Positions 1 to 8,396 of a stretch of DNA of 42,948 bases are shown here, in pieces. The position numbers were made by a program, and so were the translations under genes. Within the stretch, counting starts at the first letter, position 1. The number at the start of each line of letters is the position of its first letter. Below the pieces are notes generated by a model. The model had not been told where the DNA came from. It worked only from the letters and a program-made list of their open reading frames with translations, and did not search any database. This DNA comes from Desulfobacterales bacterium. GTDB lineage: Bacteria > Desulfobacterota > Syntrophobacteria > B119-G9. The DNA lies in contig JALSTM010000198.1 in NCBI GenBank assembly GCA_026983715.1, positions 1-42,948 on the forward strand. The letters run 5' to 3'.

Positions 1-13
1 AGACATCGCGAGA

Positions 14-195
14 ATCCCGCACCCACTTTATGATAATGTTTTCGAGTTAATATCGAGATGTATGGCTTAAAGTGGGTGTGGGATACGAAACAATATCCTT
101 GGGATATCAAAGCCTTAGCGATTGCTTCTCCCGCACCTACTTCAGATACGATTATTTGCCATTGCCCCTACAGTTCGCAGGAAGTGGGTGCGGGA
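14..195. repeat. Two successive long inverted-repeat (REP/BIME-like) units; consensus arm ATCCCGCACCCACTT in alternating orientation
   Basis: Arms read directly: 14-30 atcccgcacccacttta pairs with 68-84 taaagtgggtgtgggat; 129-143 tcccgcacctacttc pairs with 181-195 gaagtgggtgcggga. Loops differ, arms are conserved. Confidence 0.8.
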
Positions 196-405
196 TCGCA
201 ATGACTCTGCCCCGGTTTTTGTTTGACGCAATACGTTAGGAAGCGAACTACTCCCTTTGCAAAATGGCAGTGAAGAAATCTGGAAGACCGATGAATCGGT
301 TAAATGCTAATCCTTGGAACATGCGCACGGTAAAATCCACGGGCTCCCTGGAGATAGTAATCTCTTAACATGGCCTAGATAGCCCATGGACAAATCCGTA
401 GGGCT

Positions 406-1653
406 TTAATCTGCCGGGTTAAGCTCTCTTTCTCTCGGGAACACAGGGAGATACCGATAGGAAAGAGAAATAATCAGCATCCCGTAAGCAATCATGGCGA
501 TGGTTGGTGCCCATTCCTGCCATGTCGGTATGTAGACCCTGAATTTCTCAAACGGTAAAACCGGGATTGACAAAGTTTGTACGGTGAATACGAAGCGATT
601 AACCACCACGCCAACGCAGTCGAGGAAAAGAGCTCCAAAGAGAATAAAATTGTTTTGTCTCAGCTTTGGTACAACTAGAAGTATGGCGGGCAGGATGCCG
701 CAGATTCCAAGCTCTAGAACAAGTAGCCAGAAACCATAAGGATCGTGGTAAAACTTGGAGATTTTCAGGCCAAAACTTGGGACGGTTTTAAATGCCCAGT
801 AAAGGGTGTCTGCAATCTTAAGGGTTATATATATTGCAAGTAACCATCCTTCAAGCTTGGCGATAAGCTCATACACTGAGTCATCAACAAGCTTCTTGTT
901 GGTGATGGTCTCAAGGAGCTTGCAAATCAAGGCTGTGAATGCCGGGCCTGCTGCAATGGCGGAGGAAATAAAGAGGAAAAACGTCCAGGGCCAGATCAGA
1001 AAACCGGTCCTGTAAGCGAAGGGTCTCGCAAATAAAACACCCCACATACCACCGAGAGAGCCTTGGTGGAAAAAGCTTAAGAAAGTACCGGTTAATGCAA
1101 AGACAATCATTATTTCGTGCAGGTTATGGCCAAAGTGGTGCAGTACCTTAATCTGGTCTAGTTTCCTGTTTTCCAGGATGATAGGAATGTATTCGATTAT
1201 CAAAACCATGCAGTAGCATGTGATGCAGAAGATTACCTCGGTTAGCATGGAATGAACGTTGGCATGCCAGTATCCAAACCAGCCCCTGATGGGTTGCCCT
1301 ATATCCAGAGCAAGAACAAGCATGGCACCGGTATAACAGATAAATCCTATGATAACCGCGAGGTTTATTATCTTTTTAATTTCCTTAAGCGATTTAAACC
1401 ATCTTGATAACCCGTAGAAGAGGAAACCTGAGAAAAAAGCACCTGCGCCTAGTGCAATTACTCCCAGGTCTGCAGTGATCCAGAGTCCGAACCCGAACAC
1501 GTTGTTAAGTCCGGTGACGTTCAAACCTTTCCAGAGTATAATAATACCCGCGTATACTCCCCATCCAATTACCGCAAGTATGATCAAAACCCACAAAGCA
1601 AAAACTGGAAACGGGCATCGTTTTACGCCTTCGGGAATCAAATCTTTATCCAT
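406..1653 (-). CDS. qrcD: NrfD/PsrC-like integral membrane subunit of Qrc-type menaquinone reductase complex
   Basis: 415 aa, about 10 hydrophobic helices, NrfD-like; follows the FeS and molybdopterin-family subunits in the order expected for qrcABCD. Confidence 0.85.
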   Translation of the reverse strand: MDKDLIPEGVKRCPFPVFALWVLIILAVIGWGVYAGIIILWKGLNVTGLNNVFGFGLWITADLGVIALGAGAFFSGFLFYGLSRWFKSLKEIKKIINLAVIIGFICYTGAMLVLALDIGQPIRGWFGYWHANVHSMLTEVIFCITCYCMVLIIEYIPIILENRKLDQIKVLHHFGHNLHEIMIVFALTGTFLSFFHQGSLGGMWGVLFARPFAYRTGFLIWPWTFFLFISSAIAAGPAFTALICKLLETITNKKLVDDSVYELIAKLEGWLLAIYITLKIADTLYWAFKTVPSFGLKISKFYHDPYGFWLLVLELGICGILPAILLVVPKLRQNNFILFGALFLDCVGVVVNRFVFTVQTLSIPVLPFEKFRVYIPTWQEWAPTIAMIAYGMLIISLSYRYLPVFPRERELNPAD

Positions 1654-1681
1654 TTTTTACCCCTTAACCTCGTTTATTGAC

Positions 1682-2443
1682 CTATTTCAGGTCGTTATCT
1701 CCCTGTTTTCTTACCCATTCGTGGCTACTTAGGTAATAGACCTTCGGTTCGGTCTTTAATTTCTCAAGCAAACGAAATGCTCTCTTATCCTTGGAAAGTT
1801 TTGCGACTTCGCTTTCAGGATCATGCAGATTTCCGAAAACAATGGCTCCTGTTGGACACGCTTCAACACATGCCGGAGTGTATTCAATTCCTTTAGGGTT
1901 TTCGCCGTTTACCCTTGCCTTGTCCTTGGCCTTCAAGAGCCTGTGGCTGCAAAAGGTACATTTTTCTACGACCCCGCGCATACGGGTGGAGACGTCAGGG
2001 TTGAGCATTTCTACCATGTCTTTTGGCCAAGTGGGATCCCACCAGTTGAAATTTCTTGCATAATATGGACATGCGGCCATGCAGTAACGACAACCTATGC
2101 ATCTGGGATACACCTGGTTGACAATGCCTGTCTCTTCGTCTCTCTGGGTTGCGTTTACCGGGCACACGAAGGTACAAGGTGAGTGATGAGGCGAATCGCA
2201 ATGCATGCATGGCCGTGGCAAAATGACATGCCGGTGTTCCGGATATTTTTTTCCGTTTTCCAACTTGTAAATTCTCATCCAGTTGATGGACCTGGTCTTA
2301 ATGGAATCGTCCTTCAAGAACGAAATATTGTTCTCTTCCTGGCATGCTACGGCACAAGCCATGCATCCGGTGCATTTGTCCAGATCTATCACCATTCCAT
2401 AGCGAACTGACGATTTCTCGTGTTCTTTTTTGCTCATTATCAA
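1682..2443 (-). CDS. qrcC: 4Fe-4S ferredoxin-type iron-sulfur subunit of Qrc complex
   Basis: Cys motifs CTGCMACAVAC, CMHCDSPHHSPCTFVCP, CIGCRYCMAACPY, CTFCSHR...CVEACPTGA typical of NrfC/DmsB-type subunits; operon context. Confidence 0.87.
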   Translation of the reverse strand: MIMSKKEHEKSSVRYGMVIDLDKCTGCMACAVACQEENNISFLKDDSIKTRSINWMRIYKLENGKKYPEHRHVILPRPCMHCDSPHHSPCTFVCPVNATQRDEETGIVNQVYPRCIGCRYCMAACPYYARNFNWWDPTWPKDMVEMLNPDVSTRMRGVVEKCTFCSHRLLKAKDKARVNGENPKGIEYTPACVEACPTGAIVFGNLHDPESEVAKLSKDKRAFRLLEKLKTEPKVYYLSSHEWVRKQGDNDLK

Positions 2444-2451
2444 CCTCTATC

Positions 2452-4848
2452 CTATAGCTTGGTCAATTTAGCCCGTGTTGCCCACCACGTGCCTATCCCC
2501 GTTACCGGGTCGAGCTGTACCTCGGTTAATTTGTTGGCATTAACTCCTTTACCTTTTATATATTCGTCGAAGGCACTGTGTCCCAATCCCCTGGCCATGG
2601 CAATAACACCAGGAGCAACCTGCTCAGATAGATGTACTTTTACAATGCCCTTACCCACAGGTGTTTCCACGGTCACCCTTGCTCCCTCACTCAAACGAGC
2701 TTCTCGTGCCGTGGCAGGATTAACATGAACGAAAAGCTCCTTACGCTTGAGTAACGTATCGTCCAGTAGTTTTGTCATGAAAGGTGGATTAGCCACGCGG
2801 CAACTCGTAAGTTGCATAATTTCATAAGGTATGAGCAGATAGGGAAATTTATCCTTTTTACCAGATGGTTCCAGAGGATAAAAATTAGCAACGAACAATC
2901 TGTCGTTCCATTTCTTAAATTTATCTCGCTTGAGCTTTTGTACGTAAAGTTCAAGTTTACCTGACGGTGTTTTAAACTTGGTTTCCGACGTGGTGTCGGG
3001 TAACTTAACCCAGAAAGCCCCTGATGTCAGTTTTTTCCAAAGTTCGTCGGCGGTCTTGAAATTTGGCTCTAACCGGGCATGGGTGAGCATCACCCTGGAG
3101 ACGTCTTCGCCTTCAAGGGCCCTCCCCTCACTCGCTTCTGCAATGCCTTCCAGTCGCCATTTTAGAACGGCCTGGTAGTCCGACCAGGGAAAGTTCTTAA
3201 CAATTTCACCACCAAGGGCTTTTGCTATCCTGATTAAAACGTCACCGGTATGGCGAGTCTTTTTTACCGGGTTTAATACAGGTTTGCTAATTCCGTAAAA
3301 TGCAAAAGGAGATGTGGCGGGAGTTATAAAATCGTCCCAGCGCTCAAGCGGAGTATGGTTGGGTAGTATGAGGTCTGCGTTAATCGATGATTCATCAAGA
3401 AAAGAAGAGAATGAAACCACGGTGTCTATTTTACTAATCGCTTCTGAGTAAGCCTTCGGTTCTGCAAGGCAGTAAGCCGGATTGGCTTCGTAAAGAAAAA
3501 GTAACTTTACCTGGCTATGTTCGGACCCTGCAATCTCCTCCAAGGCTGCATATATCGCATTTCCGGGAAACGGAAATTCTTCGAGGGTATCCCTTCCTAT
3601 CCTTAGTTCTTCCAGTTCTTTCCTGTGCGTTCCTTCTGTTAGTGCCTCTTCGAAGGGCTTGAGGGGTACCGGCGGCTGATTGATGACACCACCTGGCTTG
3701 TTAATGTTTCCTAAGAGGGCATTTAGAGAGATAAAAGCCATTTCTTCATAGAAGTTCGCCGGGTTGTTTTGAGAACCAGTGCCCCAAATTGCAAGTGAGG
3801 GCCCCTCCTTCGAAAATTTCCGTGCCAGCTGCGCTATCTTTTCCGCTGGCACTCCTGTTAACCCTGCAACCTTACTGGGGGAGTACTCTTTAAGAACGTT
3901 TGCCTTAAAACCCCTGTGCTTGTTGCCTTCTTTGTCCTCCCAGTCTTCGAAACCAAAGCAGTTCGCTTCAACAAACTCCCTGTTGTAGAGTCCTTCCTTA
4001 ACAATTACGTGGCATAGTCCAAGGGCAAGTGCAGCCTGCGTTCCGGGCTTGACGGGGATCCACTGTGTTGCCCTGGAAGAAGTAATCGATTCACGCCAGT
4101 CAAAATGTATATACTCCGTTCTTCCGTCTTGGACTGCTTTAATAAACGTTTTTTGATTACGGACCGGCGAGCCCCAGCCTTCCAGTAAACTAGCTCCAAA
4201 ATTGAGAATTAATTTCGCTCTTTCAATGTCAAATCCAAGAGGCTGGTTGAAGCCCTGCATTGCCATGTTTACTAACTTCTGGTTATCTACCGCTGATGGC
4301 ATATGAAAGTGATTCGGTGAACCGTAATTAAGAAGAAAATAGTCTATGAATTGAACCATCGAGCCGCTTGTATCCCCGGTAATCCACGCAACTGCATTGG
4401 TTTCACTTTCGTTGTCAAGCTTTTTCAGTGTTTTTACTATCTCTCCGATAGCTTCATCCCAGGAAATGGGTTTAAGCCCGCGGATGTCACCACGCCTGGA
4501 AGTTTGTTTTAAAGGTGCCGGTACTCTGGCAGGGGAATATTGGAACTGAAGCCCTGAACGCCCCAGGGGGCATAGTCCACCCATGCTTAAAGGTGAGTTG
4601 GGATTTCCGGTAATTGATACCGCCCGCTTGGCATCAATTAAGCGCACCTTTATTCCGCAGCCTCCCGGACAGAAACGGCAAATGGAATAATCCCACGTGG
4701 TTTCCCCGGGCTGCGACTTTGGACGCCAGGACCAGTTCTGGCTCCAAATTGCCGTGTCATCAGCCAGTTTCCAGGGCAGAGGAGAAAGAAGAGTCCCTCC
4801 TATTGCACCTGCGGTGAACTGTAAAAAAGCTCTTCGGTTAATTTTCAT
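2452..4848 (-). CDS. qrcB: Molybdopterin-oxidoreductase-family subunit of Qrc complex (Tat exported)
   Basis: 798 aa; Tat motif NRRAFLQFT; CRFCPGGCGIKV...CPLGRSG cluster motif; C-terminal molybdopterin dinucleotide-binding-like domain. Confidence 0.85.
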   Translation of the reverse strand: MKINRRAFLQFTAGAIGGTLLSPLPWKLADDTAIWSQNWSWRPKSQPGETTWDYSICRFCPGGCGIKVRLIDAKRAVSITGNPNSPLSMGGLCPLGRSGLQFQYSPARVPAPLKQTSRRGDIRGLKPISWDEAIGEIVKTLKKLDNESETNAVAWITGDTSGSMVQFIDYFLLNYGSPNHFHMPSAVDNQKLVNMAMQGFNQPLGFDIERAKLILNFGASLLEGWGSPVRNQKTFIKAVQDGRTEYIHFDWRESITSSRATQWIPVKPGTQAALALGLCHVIVKEGLYNREFVEANCFGFEDWEDKEGNKHRGFKANVLKEYSPSKVAGLTGVPAEKIAQLARKFSKEGPSLAIWGTGSQNNPANFYEEMAFISLNALLGNINKPGGVINQPPVPLKPFEEALTEGTHRKELEELRIGRDTLEEFPFPGNAIYAALEEIAGSEHSQVKLLFLYEANPAYCLAEPKAYSEAISKIDTVVSFSSFLDESSINADLILPNHTPLERWDDFITPATSPFAFYGISKPVLNPVKKTRHTGDVLIRIAKALGGEIVKNFPWSDYQAVLKWRLEGIAEASEGRALEGEDVSRVMLTHARLEPNFKTADELWKKLTSGAFWVKLPDTTSETKFKTPSGKLELYVQKLKRDKFKKWNDRLFVANFYPLEPSGKKDKFPYLLIPYEIMQLTSCRVANPPFMTKLLDDTLLKRKELFVHVNPATAREARLSEGARVTVETPVGKGIVKVHLSEQVAPGVIAMARGLGHSAFDEYIKGKGVNANKLTEVQLDPVTGIGTWWATRAKLTKL

Positions 4849-4904
4849 CTGCCTATCCCTATTTTACTTTTTAAACATGGTTATGAACAATCGTTTCACG
4901 CATG

Positions 4905-5474
4905 CTATTTGTGACAAACATTACAAGCGTTATTGGCGCCTTTATGTGCGTGGCAATCTTCGCAGACGTACATCTTCATCGTACTGTAATGGTATCCGGT
5001 GAGCCTGTTAATCCTTACAGGCGGCGGTATTTTCTCCTTTTTTACGTCACGGTGACAGGTGGTGCAGGGCAAAGGTTTTTCCACCTTTAAATGAGCCGCA
5101 TGGGAAAAGTACACGTTGTCAGGTTGCCATTGGTAACGCAACCACGGGACTTCCTTGTTTTTCTGAACGTATTGTTCGACAAATTTTTTTTCTTCAGGGT
5201 TCTCCCCTTGGACTTCCTCGTGACATTCCGTGCACGTTTCAAGCTTGGGAATGCCGGAATAAGTTCCGTCGTCCCTGAAAAAATGGCAGTTTTCGCATTC
5301 TAGTTCAGCGTGGTCTTCCAGGGCATGGCTAAATTTTATCGGTTGTTGATTGACAGAATAGAGAATTTTGGGGAATATAACCCAGCCGAAAACCGATGCG
5401 ATAACAAAACCGGCGATGAAAAAAAGGAATCCGCTTCCAGCGGATTGACCCTTGGTAGATGATTTCTTTTCCAT
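4905..5474 (-). CDS. qrcA: Membrane-anchored multihaem c-type cytochrome, Qrc subunit A
   Basis: N-terminal hydrophobic anchor; five CxxCH motifs (CENCH, CTECH, CTTCH, CEDCH, CNVCH); first gene of the four-gene set. Confidence 0.83.
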   Translation of the reverse strand: MEKKSSTKGQSAGSGFLFFIAGFVIASVFGWVIFPKILYSVNQQPIKFSHALEDHAELECENCHFFRDDGTYSGIPKLETCTECHEEVQGENPEEKKFVEQYVQKNKEVPWLRYQWQPDNVYFSHAAHLKVEKPLPCTTCHRDVKKEKIPPPVRINRLTGYHYSTMKMYVCEDCHAHKGANNACNVCHK

Positions 5475-5731
5475 GCGGACCTCTGGTTCACACTTTTGAT
5501 AGTTAATAATTTGATATATTCATTACCGCAAAAACTTGTGACGCCAAAATACTCAAGAAATCGGGTATGGGAGAGAACGTAAAATCAAATCGAGGCATAA
5601 TCAATTAAATAAAAATTTCACAAAAGCATCCATACACCTTTTAATATGGTTATGTCAAGGAAAAATTGCATTTAACCGGTAACAACTCGAGTAGTATCCA
5701 GATAAGTTAACTACGATTTTTTGTAGGATAC

Positions 5732-6658
5732 GTGGCTATGGATATCAGGAGATTGGAAGTTTTTTGCAGAGTTGTTGAAAACAAGAGCTTTTCCAAGGCG
5801 GCAGAGGAAGTATACCTGTCACAGCCAACGGTAAGCGAACACATACGCTTACTTGAGCAATTCCTGGGGGAAAGACTTCTTGATAGGATGGGAAAGACAG
5901 TGCTCCCTACCCAAGCAGGGGAGATCCTGTACCGATATGCCAAGGATATTCTCGCTACGAAGGAAAAAGCTATTTCAGCTATTAAGAGTTTCAGGGGCGA
6001 GATCTCAGGAAAACTAACCCTAGGGTGTAGTACGATCCCTGGTACTTATATCATCCCTTATTTTATTGGCTCCTTCATACACAAATTCCCGGAGGTGGAA
6101 GTTAAGCTATTTACAAGCGACTCCCGAGACATAGTTCACAGAGTGGCAAGGGGAGAGCTTGAACTGGGTGTTGTGGGGGCTATATTTGGCTCGGGTAAAG
6201 TCCATTTCGACGAGATCCTGGGTGATGAACTTGTTTTAACCGTGTTTCCTGGGCATGAGTTGCTAAAGAAAGAGCGCCCCACGCTTTTGGATCTTAAAAA
6301 ATATCCTTACATAAACAGGGAGTACGGTTCAGGAACTAGAAAGTTTGTGGAAAAATATCTCGGAGAAATGGGTATTGAATTAGGTGATCTGAACATAGTG
6401 CTGGAAGTAAGTAGCACAGAAGCCGTTCGGCATGCTATCAAGGCAAAGGTGGGAATGTCTTTTCTTTCGAGGCGAGCGGTAGAAGATGATTTAGACTGCG
6501 GATCACTGGAAATAGTTCACCTTGATGATATAAAGATGGTGAGGCATTTTTACCTTGTTCGACTCAGGAAAAGAACACCATCAACGATACTCAGTGCTTT
6601 TGTTGGTGAGCTTAAAAGATGGAGTAAATTACAAGACCCTGATTCCGATGCCGTTTAA
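5732..6658 (+). CDS. LysR-family transcriptional regulator (resembles the selenium-metabolism-associated/CysB-like group)
   Basis: N-terminal HTH MDIRRLEVFCRVVENKSFSKAAEEVYLSQPTVSEHIRLLE; LysR substrate-binding domain; divergent from qrcA. Confidence 0.88.
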   Translation: MAMDIRRLEVFCRVVENKSFSKAAEEVYLSQPTVSEHIRLLEQFLGERLLDRMGKTVLPTQAGEILYRYAKDILATKEKAISAIKSFRGEISGKLTLGCSTIPGTYIIPYFIGSFIHKFPEVEVKLFTSDSRDIVHRVARGELELGVVGAIFGSGKVHFDEILGDELVLTVFPGHELLKKERPTLLDLKKYPYINREYGSGTRKFVEKYLGEMGIELGDLNIVLEVSSTEAVRHAIKAKVGMSFLSRRAVEDDLDCGSLEIVHLDDIKMVRHFYLVRLRKRTPSTILSAFVGELKRWSKLQDPDSDAV

Positions 6659-6716
6659 TATTTGCACTTACAATGTTTGGTCTAGTAATATGAATCTACG
6701 GTTAACCGGGTAACTA

Positions 6717-7616
6717 TTGATTGTTAGCCTTCCAGAGACGTATCATATGAGAGAAATAAAGTATTACAAGAAGCCTGAGCTTAAAAGTCCGATTCTTGTT
6801 GCGGGATTCGGAGGCTGGGCCAATGCGGGAGATGTTCCCAGCCGCAGTATTTCATACCTCACCCAAAAACTAAATGCCCCTATATTTGCAGAGATTGAAC
6901 CGGACCCTTTTTTTAACTTCGAGGCCAACAGGCCAATGGTTGAAATACAGGGCGGTCAAGTAGTTTCCATAATGAAGCCCAAGGGGCGATTTCACTTCCA
7001 CGAGGCTGGGAATAAAGGAACGGACCTCATTATTTTCTACGGAGACGAACCGCATTTCCACTGGAGCGACTACCTGGAAATCTTTCTTGATTTTGCCCAG
7101 AAGCATAATGTTTCTCTCGTTATTACTCTCGGGAGCAACTATGATCAGGTTCTTCATTACGAAGAAAGGGTGTCAGCGGTGGTGTCAAGCACTTCCGCAA
7201 TGAACCTGGCTCGTAAACTATCGTTGCCTCTCCTGGAATACAGCTCCCACGGTTCGATATCCTTGCTTCTTATATCCGAAGCCGAGTCCCGGGGGCTAGA
7301 TGCGCTTGCGCTCTGGGCGCATGCACCTTTTTACATCCACGGAACTAACTACAAGTTATGTGCCAGGGTAATAGAGACCATTTCTGAAATATCGGGTGTA
7401 GAGCTTGAAACTGCGGAATTGAGAACTGCGTGGGAAACCTTGGAACAGCAAATCAACAGTCTTGTTGAGAAAAATGAAAAGCTTCGTCAACAGATAAGGG
7501 AAATTAGCAAGATGACCGGTACGGAACCTTTTAGCCCGGGAGGGACACTACAGGATTCCAAGGTCATTCGCCTAGATGAGTTCTTGAAAAAAAAGGACGA
7601 AACGGAAAAATCCTAG
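6717..7616 (+). CDS. PAC2 (proteasome assembly chaperone-like) family protein; likely start ATG at 6747
   Basis: PILVAGFGGWANAGDVPSRSISYL and FINFEANRPMVEI-type motifs of PAC2 family; TTG start at 6717 less likely than ATG 6747. Confidence 0.75.
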   Translation: MIVSLPETYHMREIKYYKKPELKSPILVAGFGGWANAGDVPSRSISYLTQKLNAPIFAEIEPDPFFNFEANRPMVEIQGGQVVSIMKPKGRFHFHEAGNKGTDLIIFYGDEPHFHWSDYLEIFLDFAQKHNVSLVITLGSNYDQVLHYEERVSAVVSSTSAMNLARKLSLPLLEYSSHGSISLLLISEAESRGLDALALWAHAPFYIHGTNYKLCARVIETISEISGVELETAELRTAWETLEQQINSLVEKNEKLRQQIREISKMTGTEPFSPGGTLQDSKVIRLDEFLKKKDETEKS

Positions 7617-7653
7617 GTAAGCGATACCCAGGTTTTAAGGGGAATGGGGGTTT

Positions 7654-8154
7654 TCATTTCCATTTTTCCAGTAAACTGCGGAGTTCTTCAGGTAGCCTGG
7701 TTGGTTTTCCTTCAAATGTTACGCAAACCATGTTAATGATAGCTTCGGTGCATATTTCGTTTTTTTCTGGCCTGGAAATTTCCTGGCGCAAAGTCAGGCT
7801 CCTGCTTCCCATTTTCTCCACGTGAGTCGTGATTTGGACTTCCTCATCGTAATGAAGAGGCTTTCTATACCTGCAATTCAACTCCACAATGGTAAGGTGC
7901 ATCCCTAACGACATGATCCTTGGATATGGAAAACCGATGCTTCTCCAAAAATCATCCCTGGCGATTTCGAATAGATGGAAGTAGTTCCCATGATAAAGGG
8001 CGTTTCCGAGATCAATTTCGTATAAAGGAATTCTATAAATAATGTGATGCTTTCTTTTCATTTCTGTCATCTTAACTCCCACTGAAAATGAAGAATTCCC
8101 TGGGTCCAGATGGGCTTCTTGCACATTGCATCTTCGGCCAAGGTGAACAATCAC
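7654..8154 (-). CDS. Acyl-CoA thioesterase, 4HBT/YbgC-like hotdog fold; likely true start near 8070
   Basis: YEIDLGNALYHGNYFHLFEIARDDFWRSIGFPYPRI (D..G..yHgnYl..fE.AR motif). Confidence 0.82.
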   Translation of the reverse strand: MIVHLGRRCNVQEAHLDPGNSSFSVGVKMTEMKRKHHIIYRIPLYEIDLGNALYHGNYFHLFEIARDDFWRSIGFPYPRIMSLGMHLTIVELNCRYRKPLHYDEEVQITTHVEKMGSRSLTLRQEISRPEKNEICTEAIINMVCVTFEGKPTRLPEELRSLLEKWK

Positions 8155-8396
8155 GGATTCAGGCTATTATCAGATTTTTTAAAGTCCATTTCAAGCTCTT
8201 ATCCTAATTTTCGCTTCTATGTACAAATCCTACTTGTTCTGTTAAAATTGTAATGCAATTTTGGTTTACGTTAACTTGTTGATCTGGGATAATTAACATA
8301 ATAATATTCAAAATCGTTTGAAATAAAGGAGAAACTAAGATCGAGAGAACTTTAACCAGGAGAAAAAGAAATACGATAAGAGAAGACACAAGAACA

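Noticed and set aside
1-196. Possible CRISPR array at the left edge
   Set aside because: Repeats alternate in orientation and form stem-loops; there are no regularly spaced direct repeats and no cas genes in the window.
806-2728. Plus-strand ORFs antisense to qrcD/qrcC/qrcB
   Set aside because: They overlap strong conserved genes on the opposite strand and show no domain-like sequence.
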